Shown here: positions 27,209 through 35,652 of the stretch, piece by piece
Layout of the letters: each line of letters opens with the position of its first letter
How positions within the stretch are numbered: position 1 is the stretch's first letter
From: Crocosphaera sp.
Lineage (GTDB): Bacteria > Cyanobacteriota > Cyanobacteriia > Cyanobacteriales > Microcystaceae
DNA: 64,000 nt
Reading direction: 5' to 3'
Assembly: GCF_030064895.1 (NCBI RefSeq)
Contig: NZ_JASJEB010000005.1
Coordinates: 1 to 64,000 of the forward strand
Notes under the pieces: generated by a model
What the model was told of the DNA's origin: nothing
What the model saw: the letters and a program-made list of their open reading frames with translations, nothing else
The model's database searches: none
Program-made: the position numbers and the translations under genes

Positions 27209-30034
27209 TCAATTGACTTCTATTTCACTAGAAATAACAAGGGCATAATCTTGAGGCCCCTCAGGAATATCAGATCCAATTACAGTGATTGTCCATTCTC
27301 CGATTTCTGGAGACTTTACTACAACACCTTCAACATTGTTAATCTCATCAGGTTTTCCTTGTTGCTCAAAATCATTACCCAGATATAATCTGCCTGTAGG
27401 ACTAGTTAATCTTAAATTCAGATTATTGACCAGTCCTTCTCCGGGATAATCAGTGTAGACTAAAGTCACTTTAAGCGGTACCACTGAACTTTTAATCATT
27501 AATTGATACCGACGAGATTCGTCTGTTCTTAATCCTTCCCACTCATCAATAAACTTTACTTTTGTAGAAGAGGGAGGATTAAGAACTAGAGAAAGATTAA
27601 TCCTACCCCATCCTTGTTCATTATTAGGCCATTGGTCAGAGGAAGGATGTTTATAGCGATAATTAATCAGTTGAGCAGAGTGAATTAGAATCCCTTTGAC
27701 CAACGCAGAACTAGGATTGCTGATTTTCTGTTGTTCTCGCAAATATTGTCGCACTAAAGCTGCAGACCCTGCCACCAAGGGAGTTGCCATTGATGTCCCC
27801 CCCATGTACATATAATGGCGTTTTGCTGGGGTAAATGCACCCCAAGCAAAATGATTACTAGCAATTTGGGAAGAACGGGTTGATAAAATAAAGGTTCCAG
27901 GGGCAATCACATCAGGTTTATAACGACCATCTTCACAGGGACCTCGACTGCTAAAAGCAGCAATATCATCAATACAGTCGGCCATTTTGTCTGATTTAAT
28001 AGGGTCATAGGGAAACTGATCTGGCCACCATTGACCATAGGTATCAGAAAATTGAGCATGGCGTTGATTTTCTGAGGCACCAACGGTTAAACAGTTTTTA
28101 GCAGTGCCAGGGGAATTAACACTTCCAGGATCAATTCCCATTGTTGAAGAATTCTGTTCTCCATCATTACCTGCAGCAACCACCACTAGAAAATCTTTAT
28201 GCTGCCAAACAAATTGATCTAATTGAAAAGCACGTCGATCGTATTCCCCAAAATTGCTACGACCCCACGAATTGGAGTGAATTCGCGCCCCTTGATCATA
28301 GGCTTCCTGAAAGAGGTCTTTTAAATTCAGTGGAATGCCATATAGACCTGATTTAGGTGGCATTTCCCCATAAGTATTAATATACCATAAAATTCCTTGA
28401 AGATTCCACTGAGGCATTTGTTCAAGGGCTTGAAAAATTAACTTTGCCTTTGTTGCCATTCCTGTTGGTTTAACAGAAATTCCTAGTTCTTCTGCAAATG
28501 TTCCATCTCCTAATGCACTACCAGATACATGGGTCCCATGTCCTGAATGTTGGTCAATGGGGGGATCTTGATGACCAAAATTTGATATATATTCTTCACG
28601 CAGCAGGGTGGTAGGAACAATGGGATAACTTCCCAGAAACTCAACCCTATCTTTAAAGTCCGGGTGTATTGTCTCTATATCTCCTGTATCTAGTCCTGTA
28701 TCTGCGATCGCAATTTTTTCTCCTTGTCCCGTTAAGTCTAAATCAGTGGTTTGGGGATCGGGATTGGACGTAATAACTTTTTCAGCGATAATATAGCGTG
28801 CTTGTTCATTAAATAGTCGAGGAATAGTTTCTTCTTCTAAGGATTGTAATCCTGTTAATTGAGCAATATTTTCAAAGGATTCTAAGGCATTGGCATCTTT
28901 GCTAACATCAATCACTAGGGTTGTTTTGCCTGGACGGTTGGCAATACGAATTCCTTTATTTTCTAATTCGTTCGCCCCTTGATTGCGGTCATCTTCCGTA
29001 AAAAAATCAGCAATTAAAATTCCTGGTACAGTATTTTTCTTACGGCGAGTGTTTGATTGGGAACTCGCTGCTTTGATTCTAGCTTGGGCGATTGCTTTTT
29101 TGAGTTCTTCTTCTGTGGCATTAACAGGCGTTTGATCGATATTTTGTAAGTTTTGAGGATTAACTCGAATTCTGGGAATGTAAGGTTTGATGTTTTCAAC
29201 CCCTTCCACATTGTCCTTGATTTGTTGAATGATGTCCTGATTAGGAACAGAGACAACAATTTCTCTACGACCAATGGGACGTAAAATAGTAGTACCTAGA
29301 TTCTCGATCTGAACTTTCCAGTCATCAAGAATAGGCATATTGAAGTAAATAACTTGATCTCGCATAGTTCCTTTCTTGAGCTTGAGTTTAAGATTTGTAC
29401 TAGATTCAAAGTCGGAACGGATTTCCATTGAGGATAGGATTTCTATGATATAACCTGGATAAAGTTCTTTTATCTTGGCTATCATACTAAGGTTAACTGA
29501 AACTATAACAAAATGCTTATAGGAACGGATAATCCCTATTTCAGGAATTATAGTCCTAACTTGGTCTTCAGAACAGTAAATTCGACACCTTTTATATAAT
29601 CTGGCTGAAATTTTTTCTATCGCAACATTAAGTAAATCTGACTTGTAAGGTGGCTTCTCTGTAATTTTTTCTAAAACTTTTAATTCGTATTCTCCCCCCA
29701 GTTCATTCATCCACATCAAAGCCTTTTCGAAATCAGACTCATCTGAGGGAGCAAACAATGTCACTATTCTTTGAATTGTTTCAATATAAAATCTAACTGT
29801 TCGGCTCAAACTATTAAAATCATCTAATTTAATATTCTTTTCGCCACGAACTTTATCCAGTGTTTTCACTGATTCGTCTAGACATTTTCCCATTGCAATT
29901 TGATCTTGTTGATTTAGATCCCCTGGTTGCTCAATAACTTTTTGATAAATTCTTTCCAATATTTCACGCTGTTCATCAGCTATTATCTCAATTTCTTTAG
30001 GAGGCGAAGCCAAAGTTTTTTTGATCATAATCAT
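27209..30034 (-). CDS. cytoplasmic subtilisin-like (S8) serine protease
   Basis: A protein of about 941-956 aa. The S8 domain (about 445-830) has a full catalytic set: Asp in AIADTGLD (D460, counting from the ATG at 30079), His in GHGTHVSG (H514), Asn in VVVAAGNDGEQN and Ser in GGTSMATP (S763). The C-terminal ~130 aa form a beta domain like the P/PPC domains that follow many subtilases (LVYTDYPGEGLVNNLNLRL). The N-terminal ~440 aa are soluble, helical then mixed, with two ferredoxin-like segments, and contain no signal peptide, which is unusual because most S8 proteases are secreted. The start is uncertain: ATGs at 30034/30028 open a more natural N-terminus (MIMIKKTLASPP) than the one at 30079. 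It follows a kinase and a receiver on the same strand. Confidence 0.85.
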   Translation of the reverse strand: MIMIKKTLASPPKEIEIIADEQREILERIYQKVIEQPGDLNQQDQIAMGKCLDESVKTLDKVRGEKNIKLDDFNSLSRTVRFYIETIQRIVTLFAPSDESDFEKALMWMNELGGEYELKVLEKITEKPPYKSDLLNVAIEKISARLYKRCRIYCSEDQVRTIIPEIGIIRSYKHFVIVSVNLSMIAKIKELYPGYIIEILSSMEIRSDFESSTNLKLKLKKGTMRDQVIYFNMPILDDWKVQIENLGTTILRPIGRREIVVSVPNQDIIQQIKDNVEGVENIKPYIPRIRVNPQNLQNIDQTPVNATEEELKKAIAQARIKAASSQSNTRRKKNTVPGILIADFFTEDDRNQGANELENKGIRIANRPGKTTLVIDVSKDANALESFENIAQLTGLQSLEEETIPRLFNEQARYIIAEKVITSNPDPQTTDLDLTGQGEKIAIADTGLDTGDIETIHPDFKDRVEFLGSYPIVPTTLLREEYISNFGHQDPPIDQHSGHGTHVSGSALGDGTFAEELGISVKPTGMATKAKLIFQALEQMPQWNLQGILWYINTYGEMPPKSGLYGIPLNLKDLFQEAYDQGARIHSNSWGRSNFGEYDRRAFQLDQFVWQHKDFLVVVAAGNDGEQNSSTMGIDPGSVNSPGTAKNCLTVGASENQRHAQFSDTYGQWWPDQFPYDPIKSDKMADCIDDIAAFSSRGPCEDGRYKPDVIAPGTFILSTRSSQIASNHFAWGAFTPAKRHYMYMGGTSMATPLVAGSAALVRQYLREQQKISNPSSALVKGILIHSAQLINYRYKHPSSDQWPNNEQGWGRINLSLVLNPPSSTKVKFIDEWEGLRTDESRRYQLMIKSSVVPLKVTLVYTDYPGEGLVNNLNLRLTSPTGRLYLGNDFEQQGKPDEINNVEGVVVKSPEIGEWTITVIGSDIPEGPQDYALVISSEIEVN

Positions 30035-30226
30035 ATTAATTGGCAAACAATCTACAGAGAATCTAGAATGAGGAAACATCCCATTTTCGTACGCTCATCA
30101 CTCAAAGCCACGACAGACAGGTATTTAAGTCACGTTTAAACGGTTAAGTTATTTTTATTGGGATATCCCCCAGAATATACTATATACCCAACGACATTCT
30201 ATCTTTAATTTTATCTAAATCTAAGC

Positions 30227-30634
30227 CTAACTTAACATTTCTTTTACTTCTGCAAGAAGTTGACCAGGTAAAATTTCGATTTTGTGGAGAAACTTCCTTT
30301 TAGGATTATTTTGAATTTCTTGTTCTATCTCTTGATCATCGATTTTAGAAAGGTTACTTAAAATAATAATAGGTAAACTCTTATTTTCTTCTATTATTTT
30401 CTTATAAAAAATAATCCCTGTTCTTAATCCTCTCTCAATACCTTTTTCTTTTGATAATTTCCCACCTCGCATCATAATATCAAGAATCAGTAATTTTATT
30501 TCTTCTTGACGCTTATCAAAGTATTCTAAAGCATCATCAATATTTTCAGCTAATTCAACTTCATAGTTAGATAACTTTAGTTCATTAACATATACCTCCA
30601 TTCTTACTGGTTCGTCATCTACAATTAGAATCAT
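30227..30634 (-). CDS. stand-alone response regulator receiver
   Basis: A 135-aa CheY-like receiver with no output domain. Features: MILIVDDEP (acidic pocket), LLILDIMM (phospho-acceptor Asp about residue 53), IIILSNL (switch Ser), and a basic KRKFLHK segment with the conserved Lys. The loop after the Asp is longer than usual (RGGKLSKEKGIERG), seen in some atypical receivers linked to GAF kinases. AAGGAG precedes the ATG by 7 nt. It lies 19 bp after the kinase stop and 148-192 bp before the protease, so it should be the kinase's target and may act by contact, plausibly on the protease. Confidence 0.85.
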   Translation of the reverse strand: MILIVDDEPVRMEVYVNELKLSNYEVELAENIDDALEYFDKRQEEIKLLILDIMMRGGKLSKEKGIERGLRTGIIFYKKIIEENKSLPIIILSNLSKIDDQEIEQEIQNNPKRKFLHKIEILPGQLLAEVKEMLS

Positions 30635-30653
30635 TTTATATCTCCTTGATTGA

Positions 30654-32987
30654 TTACTGTTTAGGTGGGTGTTTAGGTAAGAGAAGATGAAACTCTGTCG
30701 GATCTCGATTATACTTTAATATTAAATCACCTCCTAATTGTTTCATAATATTTTTTGAAATTGACAAGCCAAGTCCCGAACCTAATACGTCCATTTCTTG
30801 TGCTTGCCGACTACGAAATCCCTGTTGAAATATTCTATCACAATCTTCTTCATTTATTCCAATGCCCCAATCTTGGAATTTAATAATGAAGAGTTCTTTT
30901 TTTTCTTCAACTTCTAAGAAAACTCTAAATTTATTCGGATCCTTTTTTAGAGAAGTAGACAATTCTTTAGAGTATTTAATTGCATTCACAAAAAGATTAG
31001 AAACTACTTGATTTAGCTTTGTTCTATCTGTAGAAATTTTAATCATATCAACGATTTTAGGATTGTATCTTATATTTTTAGGAGAAAGTTTAAAATTTCT
31101 AAATGTAGGACTTAATTGATTAATAGTTTTAACAATGATATCTCTAACAACATTCGTTCTGGCAAAGCGTAATTCGCGAGCATTGGATGTTCCTAGTAGA
31201 TATTCTATTTCTCCGACCTGATTGGCTAAACTTTCCGCATCAGCCAATATATCATTTAATTTAACAATAATATAATTTTTATCTTGTTTGTCAATCTCCT
31301 CAATTTGATCATTAACTTTATGACGTAACAAAAAATCAGCATTACTTTTTATACCAAAAATGGGAGATTTGAATTCGTGCATACTTTTATCAATCATCCC
31401 TGCTTTTAGTCTTTCTAAAAAATTCACAGAATAATCTATCAAGCTCTTGATAATTTGGATGTCCTCTTCATAAATATATTGTCTATATATTTTTTCATAA
31501 CCAACTTCAATAGTTCCTATTACTAGATTTGTCGAAGGTTCAATCATAGGAATAAACGCTCTAATTAGATCATAATGTTTATATTTATGGTAAATTTTAT
31601 CATCAAATCGATCATCAAATTTATCAATCACTTCTATTTTTCTCTTTTGAACAATATCTGATTGAATATCATTATCTTGTAACAAATGAGAAACTTCTTG
31701 CTTAAATTCTTCCTGAGCTTTTTTTGATATAAAATGTCCAGCGACATATTCACTTTTTATAGTCGTTTGTTCAGAATTAATGAGAGAAATATTAATCCAT
31801 GTAAATTTTAAAATATCAGTAATAGTAGTAATTATAATCTTAATAATTTCCTCGTATTTTTCTGCTTTTAAAATTTTTTTTTCAATTTTTCGTAGTTTCC
31901 GAAATTTTTGTTCAGATTCAATTATTTCTAAACGAATAGCAGCAAAACGGGCTAATAACCAAAGACGTTCCCTATCATTTTCGGAAAAATAATTTGTTTT
32001 ATTACTTTCTAGATTAATCAAACCAAAACATTTTGATCCGGATTCAATTTTTTGACCAATTCTAACAGGAAGATCATTAACTACAATAGGAATATCTAAC
32101 TCTGAACAAGTATCTGGGTTATGTTCAATATAGATATCATATAAACGAGAATTTTTCAGATCGTTAACCAATATAGGTTTTTCGTCTTTAATCGCTTTAC
32201 CTGTGATTCCTATTCTATCAGTTTCAATCTTCTTTTTTCGTATTTTTTTTGATGAACTTCTATAGTCGGTTTTTTTATTTCTATTAGCTGTTTCTAGCTG
32301 ACCTGTTGTATGCTTTAGTTTGCTTACCCATACTTCTGTTAAACTGACTAATTGTATAGCTCCTTTTTCCACATAATTCCATACTTCGTTAGCTTCAGAT
32401 TTTTTGATCATTTCTAGCATGATATTGATTAATTTTTGTAATTTTTGTCTATCTTCAGATTCCAATTTATAAATAGCAGATAAAGTACAAGTACCCAATA
32501 TTTTTAATATTTCTCTTTTTGCCTTGCTCAAAGTAAATGGGGACTTGTTTTCTTTAATTAATATATCAAGTAACCCAACAAATCTATCTTCACTTCTTAA
32601 AACAATTGTCGCGATAGAATTCCATTTTCTTCTTTCAATTTCTTCCTGTGACACTAATCTAAAATTTATTTTTCTAATATTTTTAATATAAAATACTTTA
32701 TTTTTTTTTGTGTAATTATTGAAGTCAAATTTGCGCTTAATTGTAGGATGATTTAAGTCGAGTTCAATTTTTCTATATTCATCATCTACTCCGTGGGAAG
32801 CATAACCAATTGACAATTTTTGTTCTTTGTTATTTAATACCCATAAAATACAACTATCCACATTTAAGATTTCACAAATCTTATCAGGTAATTTTAAGAG
32901 AAATTTATGAGGAGATAGAGATGCTAAATCATCCGATAGCTGACTTAACTTTGTTAGTAAAGATTGATTGTTAATAGTATTGTTCAT
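30654..32987 (-). CDS. soluble multi-GAF sensor histidine kinase
   Basis: A 777-aa cytoplasmic histidine kinase without TM helices. Three GAF-like modules can be traced: about 25-175 (KLPDKICEILNVDSCILWVL), about 190-350 (GAIQLVSLTEVWVSKL, DKIGITGKAI-like segment, ENDRERLWLLARFAAIRLE) and about 365-520. The kinase core has the H box MHEFKSPIFGIKS, N box VSNLFVNAIKYS, DWGIGINEED and GSGLGLSISKNIM. It lacks the Cys motif of typical phytochrome chromophore attachment, so the ligand is unknown. AAGGAG lies 10 nt before the ATG. It heads an apparent three-gene unit with a receiver and a subtilase. No HIP1 sites occur from 28.7 to 33.6 kb. Confidence 0.85.
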   Translation of the reverse strand: MNNTINNQSLLTKLSQLSDDLASLSPHKFLLKLPDKICEILNVDSCILWVLNNKEQKLSIGYASHGVDDEYRKIELDLNHPTIKRKFDFNNYTKKNKVFYIKNIRKINFRLVSQEEIERRKWNSIATIVLRSEDRFVGLLDILIKENKSPFTLSKAKREILKILGTCTLSAIYKLESEDRQKLQKLINIMLEMIKKSEANEVWNYVEKGAIQLVSLTEVWVSKLKHTTGQLETANRNKKTDYRSSSKKIRKKKIETDRIGITGKAIKDEKPILVNDLKNSRLYDIYIEHNPDTCSELDIPIVVNDLPVRIGQKIESGSKCFGLINLESNKTNYFSENDRERLWLLARFAAIRLEIIESEQKFRKLRKIEKKILKAEKYEEIIKIIITTITDILKFTWINISLINSEQTTIKSEYVAGHFISKKAQEEFKQEVSHLLQDNDIQSDIVQKRKIEVIDKFDDRFDDKIYHKYKHYDLIRAFIPMIEPSTNLVIGTIEVGYEKIYRQYIYEEDIQIIKSLIDYSVNFLERLKAGMIDKSMHEFKSPIFGIKSNADFLLRHKVNDQIEEIDKQDKNYIIVKLNDILADAESLANQVGEIEYLLGTSNARELRFARTNVVRDIIVKTINQLSPTFRNFKLSPKNIRYNPKIVDMIKISTDRTKLNQVVSNLFVNAIKYSKELSTSLKKDPNKFRVFLEVEEKKELFIIKFQDWGIGINEEDCDRIFQQGFRSRQAQEMDVLGSGLGLSISKNIMKQLGGDLILKYNRDPTEFHLLLPKHPPKQ

Positions 32988-33224
32988 TAGCGGAGTCTCC
33001 TTTGACCAAGTTTTCTGGTACGAAATACCCGAAGTTGACGATTTCTGATCAGTTTAGTTTATTCACTTTGAGCCAATTAATTTGCTTCCAGTCATTTAGC
33101 TGTTCCGAAAATCACATGATGTAGTCCATATCCCAGTATATGTTCATATTTTCACAAGTAGAACTTATATGTAACATTTGTTTAAAGATGAATGCCTCTA
33201 AGTAATTCAGAGATCGCTACTACC

Positions 33225-34121
33225 CTATTCATTAATAACAACTTTTGGTTTAAGAATTTGATGAGTATCTTTAGAAATAATTTGACTCATTCCTAAAAAT
33301 TCTCCCACTTCGTTATTAACCTGAATAATGTGACTATTGCTAACATTATTAATAGTATCAATGGCAATTTTTTGTCCTTGACACCAACGTTTACCTTCTT
33401 CTAGAGAAAGAGTAATACTGGGCAAATGTTTTAGTAGTAATTCTGGTTTATTTAAAGAAAATTTTTCTTGTTCAATTTTTTTTTCTAACTCTTCTAATGT
33501 GAGAGTTTCTGATAGCATCATGCCACAACTTTTAGTCCTGGTTAATGCTGCTAAGGTTCCTCCAACTCCCAATTTTTCCCCCATATCTCTAGCGATCGCT
33601 CGAATATAAGTCCCTGGCCCACATTCAATATTAACTACTAATTCCGCAAATTCCTCTATGTAAAAATCTAAAACCTCAATTTTGTCAACTCTAACTTTTC
33701 TCACAGGAACTTCCACTGTTTCCCCTTTTCTTGCTAACTCATATAATCGTTTCCCATCTCTTTGAATCGCGCTATAAATAGGGGGTATTTGTTCAATTTC
33801 GCCTAAAAAATCGTTTAATAAGGGTTTAATGTCTTCTATAGTTAAATTAGAGGTAGATTGACTTTTAATAACCTCTCCTTGAAGATCATCAGTTGTGGTT
33901 TGCATACCGAAGCGAATAGTAGCTTTATAAGCCTTATTTTCTGGTAAAAAAGGTAAGAGACGAGTTGCTTTACCCACTGCGATCGGTAAGACTCCTGTTG
34001 CTGCGGGATCTAGAGTCCCTCCATGGCCTACTTTTTTGATGTTTAACAGTCGTCTAACTTTAGCAACACAATCATGAGACGTAAACCCGAAAGGTTTATT
34101 TAAAGGGATAAATCCAAACAT
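33225..34121 (-). CDS. truB: tRNA pseudouridine(55) synthase TruB
   Basis: Makes pseudouridine-55 in the T-psi-C loop of tRNAs. About 298 aa. Motifs: MFGFIPLNKPFGFTSHDCV, KKVGHGGTLDPAATGVLPI with the catalytic Asp, FLGEIEQIPPIYSAIQRDGKRLYELAR, GPGTYIRAIARDMG and GGTLAALTRT. The start is moved to the ATG at 34121: the extra 12 codons upstream from a GTG are encoded by a TAACTGG repeat and are not part of the family. The C-terminal PUA-like region is short. Monocistronic; divergent from the chorismate lyase gene. Confidence 0.95.
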   Translation of the reverse strand: MFGFIPLNKPFGFTSHDCVAKVRRLLNIKKVGHGGTLDPAATGVLPIAVGKATRLLPFLPENKAYKATIRFGMQTTTDDLQGEVIKSQSTSNLTIEDIKPLLNDFLGEIEQIPPIYSAIQRDGKRLYELARKGETVEVPVRKVRVDKIEVLDFYIEEFAELVVNIECGPGTYIRAIARDMGEKLGVGGTLAALTRTKSCGMMLSETLTLEELEKKIEQEKFSLNKPELLLKHLPSITLSLEEGKRWCQGQKIAIDTINNVSNSHIIQVNNEVGEFLGMSQIISKDTHQILKPKVVINE

Positions 34122-34220
34122 AGGATAACTGGTAACTGGTAACTGGTAACTGTTCACTGATAACTGACCAAGGTTTTGCTATCATAAAAATTAAAGAATA
34201 GTAAAGTTTTATTAAGAACC

Positions 34221-34826
34221 TTGACAGCTAACTTGAAACCTTATCATAAAAGCACTTTAGCCCATCAGTGGCACGCCTTAGACATTGTTTGGGAAGGAGA
34301 TCAAGACGTAGTTAAGCGTGGACTTCCCCATGATACCTTATCCCCTGCGTGGCAAATTTTACTGTTGGGAGATGGTTCCCCTACCCGTCATTTACAACTG
34401 TTGACCACGGAAAAAACAGAGGTTGATCTCATTGATATGTCTCCCATTGGTAGCGAAGACGACGGGGCCCCACCCCAAGTTGAGATTGTACCAGAACCTC
34501 GTTTAAGACGACAGGTTTGGTTACGGACAGCATCGGGACAAAGATTAGCTTATGCGACTTCTTGGTGGGATGCTAATCATGTGGATGAGTATTTACAAAA
34601 TCGTTCTTTACCCATTTGGGACAGTTTATCACGGTTACATACAGAGTTATATCGTGATATCCAAGGGGTTTATTATGGTCATTCTCCAGTATTAGAACAA
34701 GCATTTCAAGAAAAGGGACCTTTTTGGGGAAGACATTACCTATTTTGGCACGATCGCAAACCTTTAACTCTAATTTACGAGGTATTTTCCCCTTATTTAC
34801 GCAAGTATTTAGGACCGATGAGTTAG
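34221..34826 (+). CDS. chorismate lyase family protein (plastoquinone head-group)
   Basis: A 201-aa UbiC-like protein. Characterised cyanobacterial members convert chorismate to 4-hydroxybenzoate for plastoquinone. Family-like segments: PAWQILLLGDGSPTRHLQLL, EPRLRRQVWLRTASGQRLAYATSWW and the C-terminal GRHYLFWHDRKPLTLIYEVF. The start is TTG at 34221; no better ATG lies upstream and the family N-terminus fits. The stop codon and last serine codon are made by the first unit of a GAGTTAG/GAGTTCG repeat array. Divergent from truB with a short shared promoter region. Confidence 0.85.
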   Translation: MTANLKPYHKSTLAHQWHALDIVWEGDQDVVKRGLPHDTLSPAWQILLLGDGSPTRHLQLLTTEKTEVDLIDMSPIGSEDDGAPPQVEIVPEPRLRRQVWLRTASGQRLAYATSWWDANHVDEYLQNRSLPIWDSLSRLHTELYRDIQGVYYGHSPVLEQAFQEKGPFWGRHYLFWHDRKPLTLIYEVFSPYLRKYLGPMS

Positions 34827-34981
34827 GAGTTCGGAGTTAGGAGTTCGGAGTTCGGAGTTAGGAGTTCGGAGTTCGGAGTTAGGAGTTCGGAGTTCTAATA
34901 CTTCCCACACTCCCCACACTTCCCACACTCCCCACACTCCCCACACTCCCCACACTTCCCACACTCCCTACACTCCCTACA
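34821..34981. repeat. two adjoining tandem arrays (7-mer then 9-mer)
   Basis: From 34821 to 34896 GAGTTAG/GAGTTCG heptamers repeat about ten times. From 34901 to 34981 there are nine units of 9 bp (CTTCCCACA or CTCCCCACA, the last two CTCCCTACA). The first array supplies the stop codon of the chorismate lyase gene; the second ends 2 bp before the DUF1993 stop. Confidence 0.9.
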
Positions 34982-34983
34982 GC

Positions 34984-35496
34984 TTAATGATTATGTGCGC
35001 CCAAATAATCACCTTTGCCTATTTCAACGCCACAATGACGGAGAATATTATAAGCAGTGGTAACGTGAAAGTAAACATTAGGAAGGACAAAAGACAAAAG
35101 GAATGTTTGTCCATCAAAGGTGAGGGTGTTTCCTCTCATGTCTAGTTCAATTGTTTTCTCTTCTGTGCCATCAATTTGTTCTGGAGAAAAAGTTTCTAAA
35201 TAGGTAACGGTTTGTTTAAGGCGATCAATTAGTTCAGGAAAACTGGTTTCATTATCCTCCATAACTGGGGCCTCAACACCAGCTAGTTTAGCAGTTCCCC
35301 GTCCGGATATATCTGAAGCAATTTGTATTTGTCTGGATAGGGGAAACATATCGGGGTAAAGACGAAAGCTGATCAACACTTCAGGGTCAATTTTTTTCGC
35401 TTCAGCATGGGCTGCACCTTTTTCTAAAATCCCTATTAAGTTATTTAAACTACGAATCATCGGTTGAACACCAGCTTGATACATGGAAACTGTCAT
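34984..35496 (-). CDS. DUF1993 family protein
   Basis: A 170-aa soluble helical protein of the DinB-like DUF1993 family: MYQAGVQPMIRSLNNLIGIL, then LISFRLYPDMFPLSRQIQIASD and FLLSFVLPNVYFHVTTAYNILRHCGVEIGKGDYLG. The last motif, with YFH and the C-terminal GDYLG, is characteristic. Members resemble four-helix metal-binding DinB proteins, but no activity is known. Convergent with the chorismate lyase gene across a repeat array. The identical 28-bp palindrome (35526-35553) lies just upstream of its start. Confidence 0.88.
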   Translation of the reverse strand: MTVSMYQAGVQPMIRSLNNLIGILEKGAAHAEAKKIDPEVLISFRLYPDMFPLSRQIQIASDISGRGTAKLAGVEAPVMEDNETSFPELIDRLKQTVTYLETFSPEQIDGTEEKTIELDMRGNTLTFDGQTFLLSFVLPNVYFHVTTAYNILRHCGVEIGKGDYLGAHNH

Positions 35497-35525
35497 GATG
35501 TTGCTCTCAACTGTTAACTAATATT

Positions 35526-35553
35526 GTAGGGGTCAACGGCCGTTGACCCCTAC
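35526..35553. repeat. perfect 28-bp palindrome, second copy
   Basis: Identical to 23276-23303: half-site GTAGGGGTCAACGG and its reverse complement without spacer. It lies between the divergent DUF1993 and amidase genes. Confidence 0.85.
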
Positions 35554-35652
35554 GGAAATGTCTAGCTCAATCATTCCTAGTCTACATTTTCTGCTACCCA
35601 AATTTAGCAAATTCGCTAAAATAAGTTGATTAATTTAGTTATCAAGGAAATT

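Noticed and set aside
27122-27388. 88-aa plus-strand frame with a coiled-coil-like N-terminus
   Set aside because: Only the first 30 codons look protein-like; the rest is antisense to the protease. Kept only as a possible fragment.
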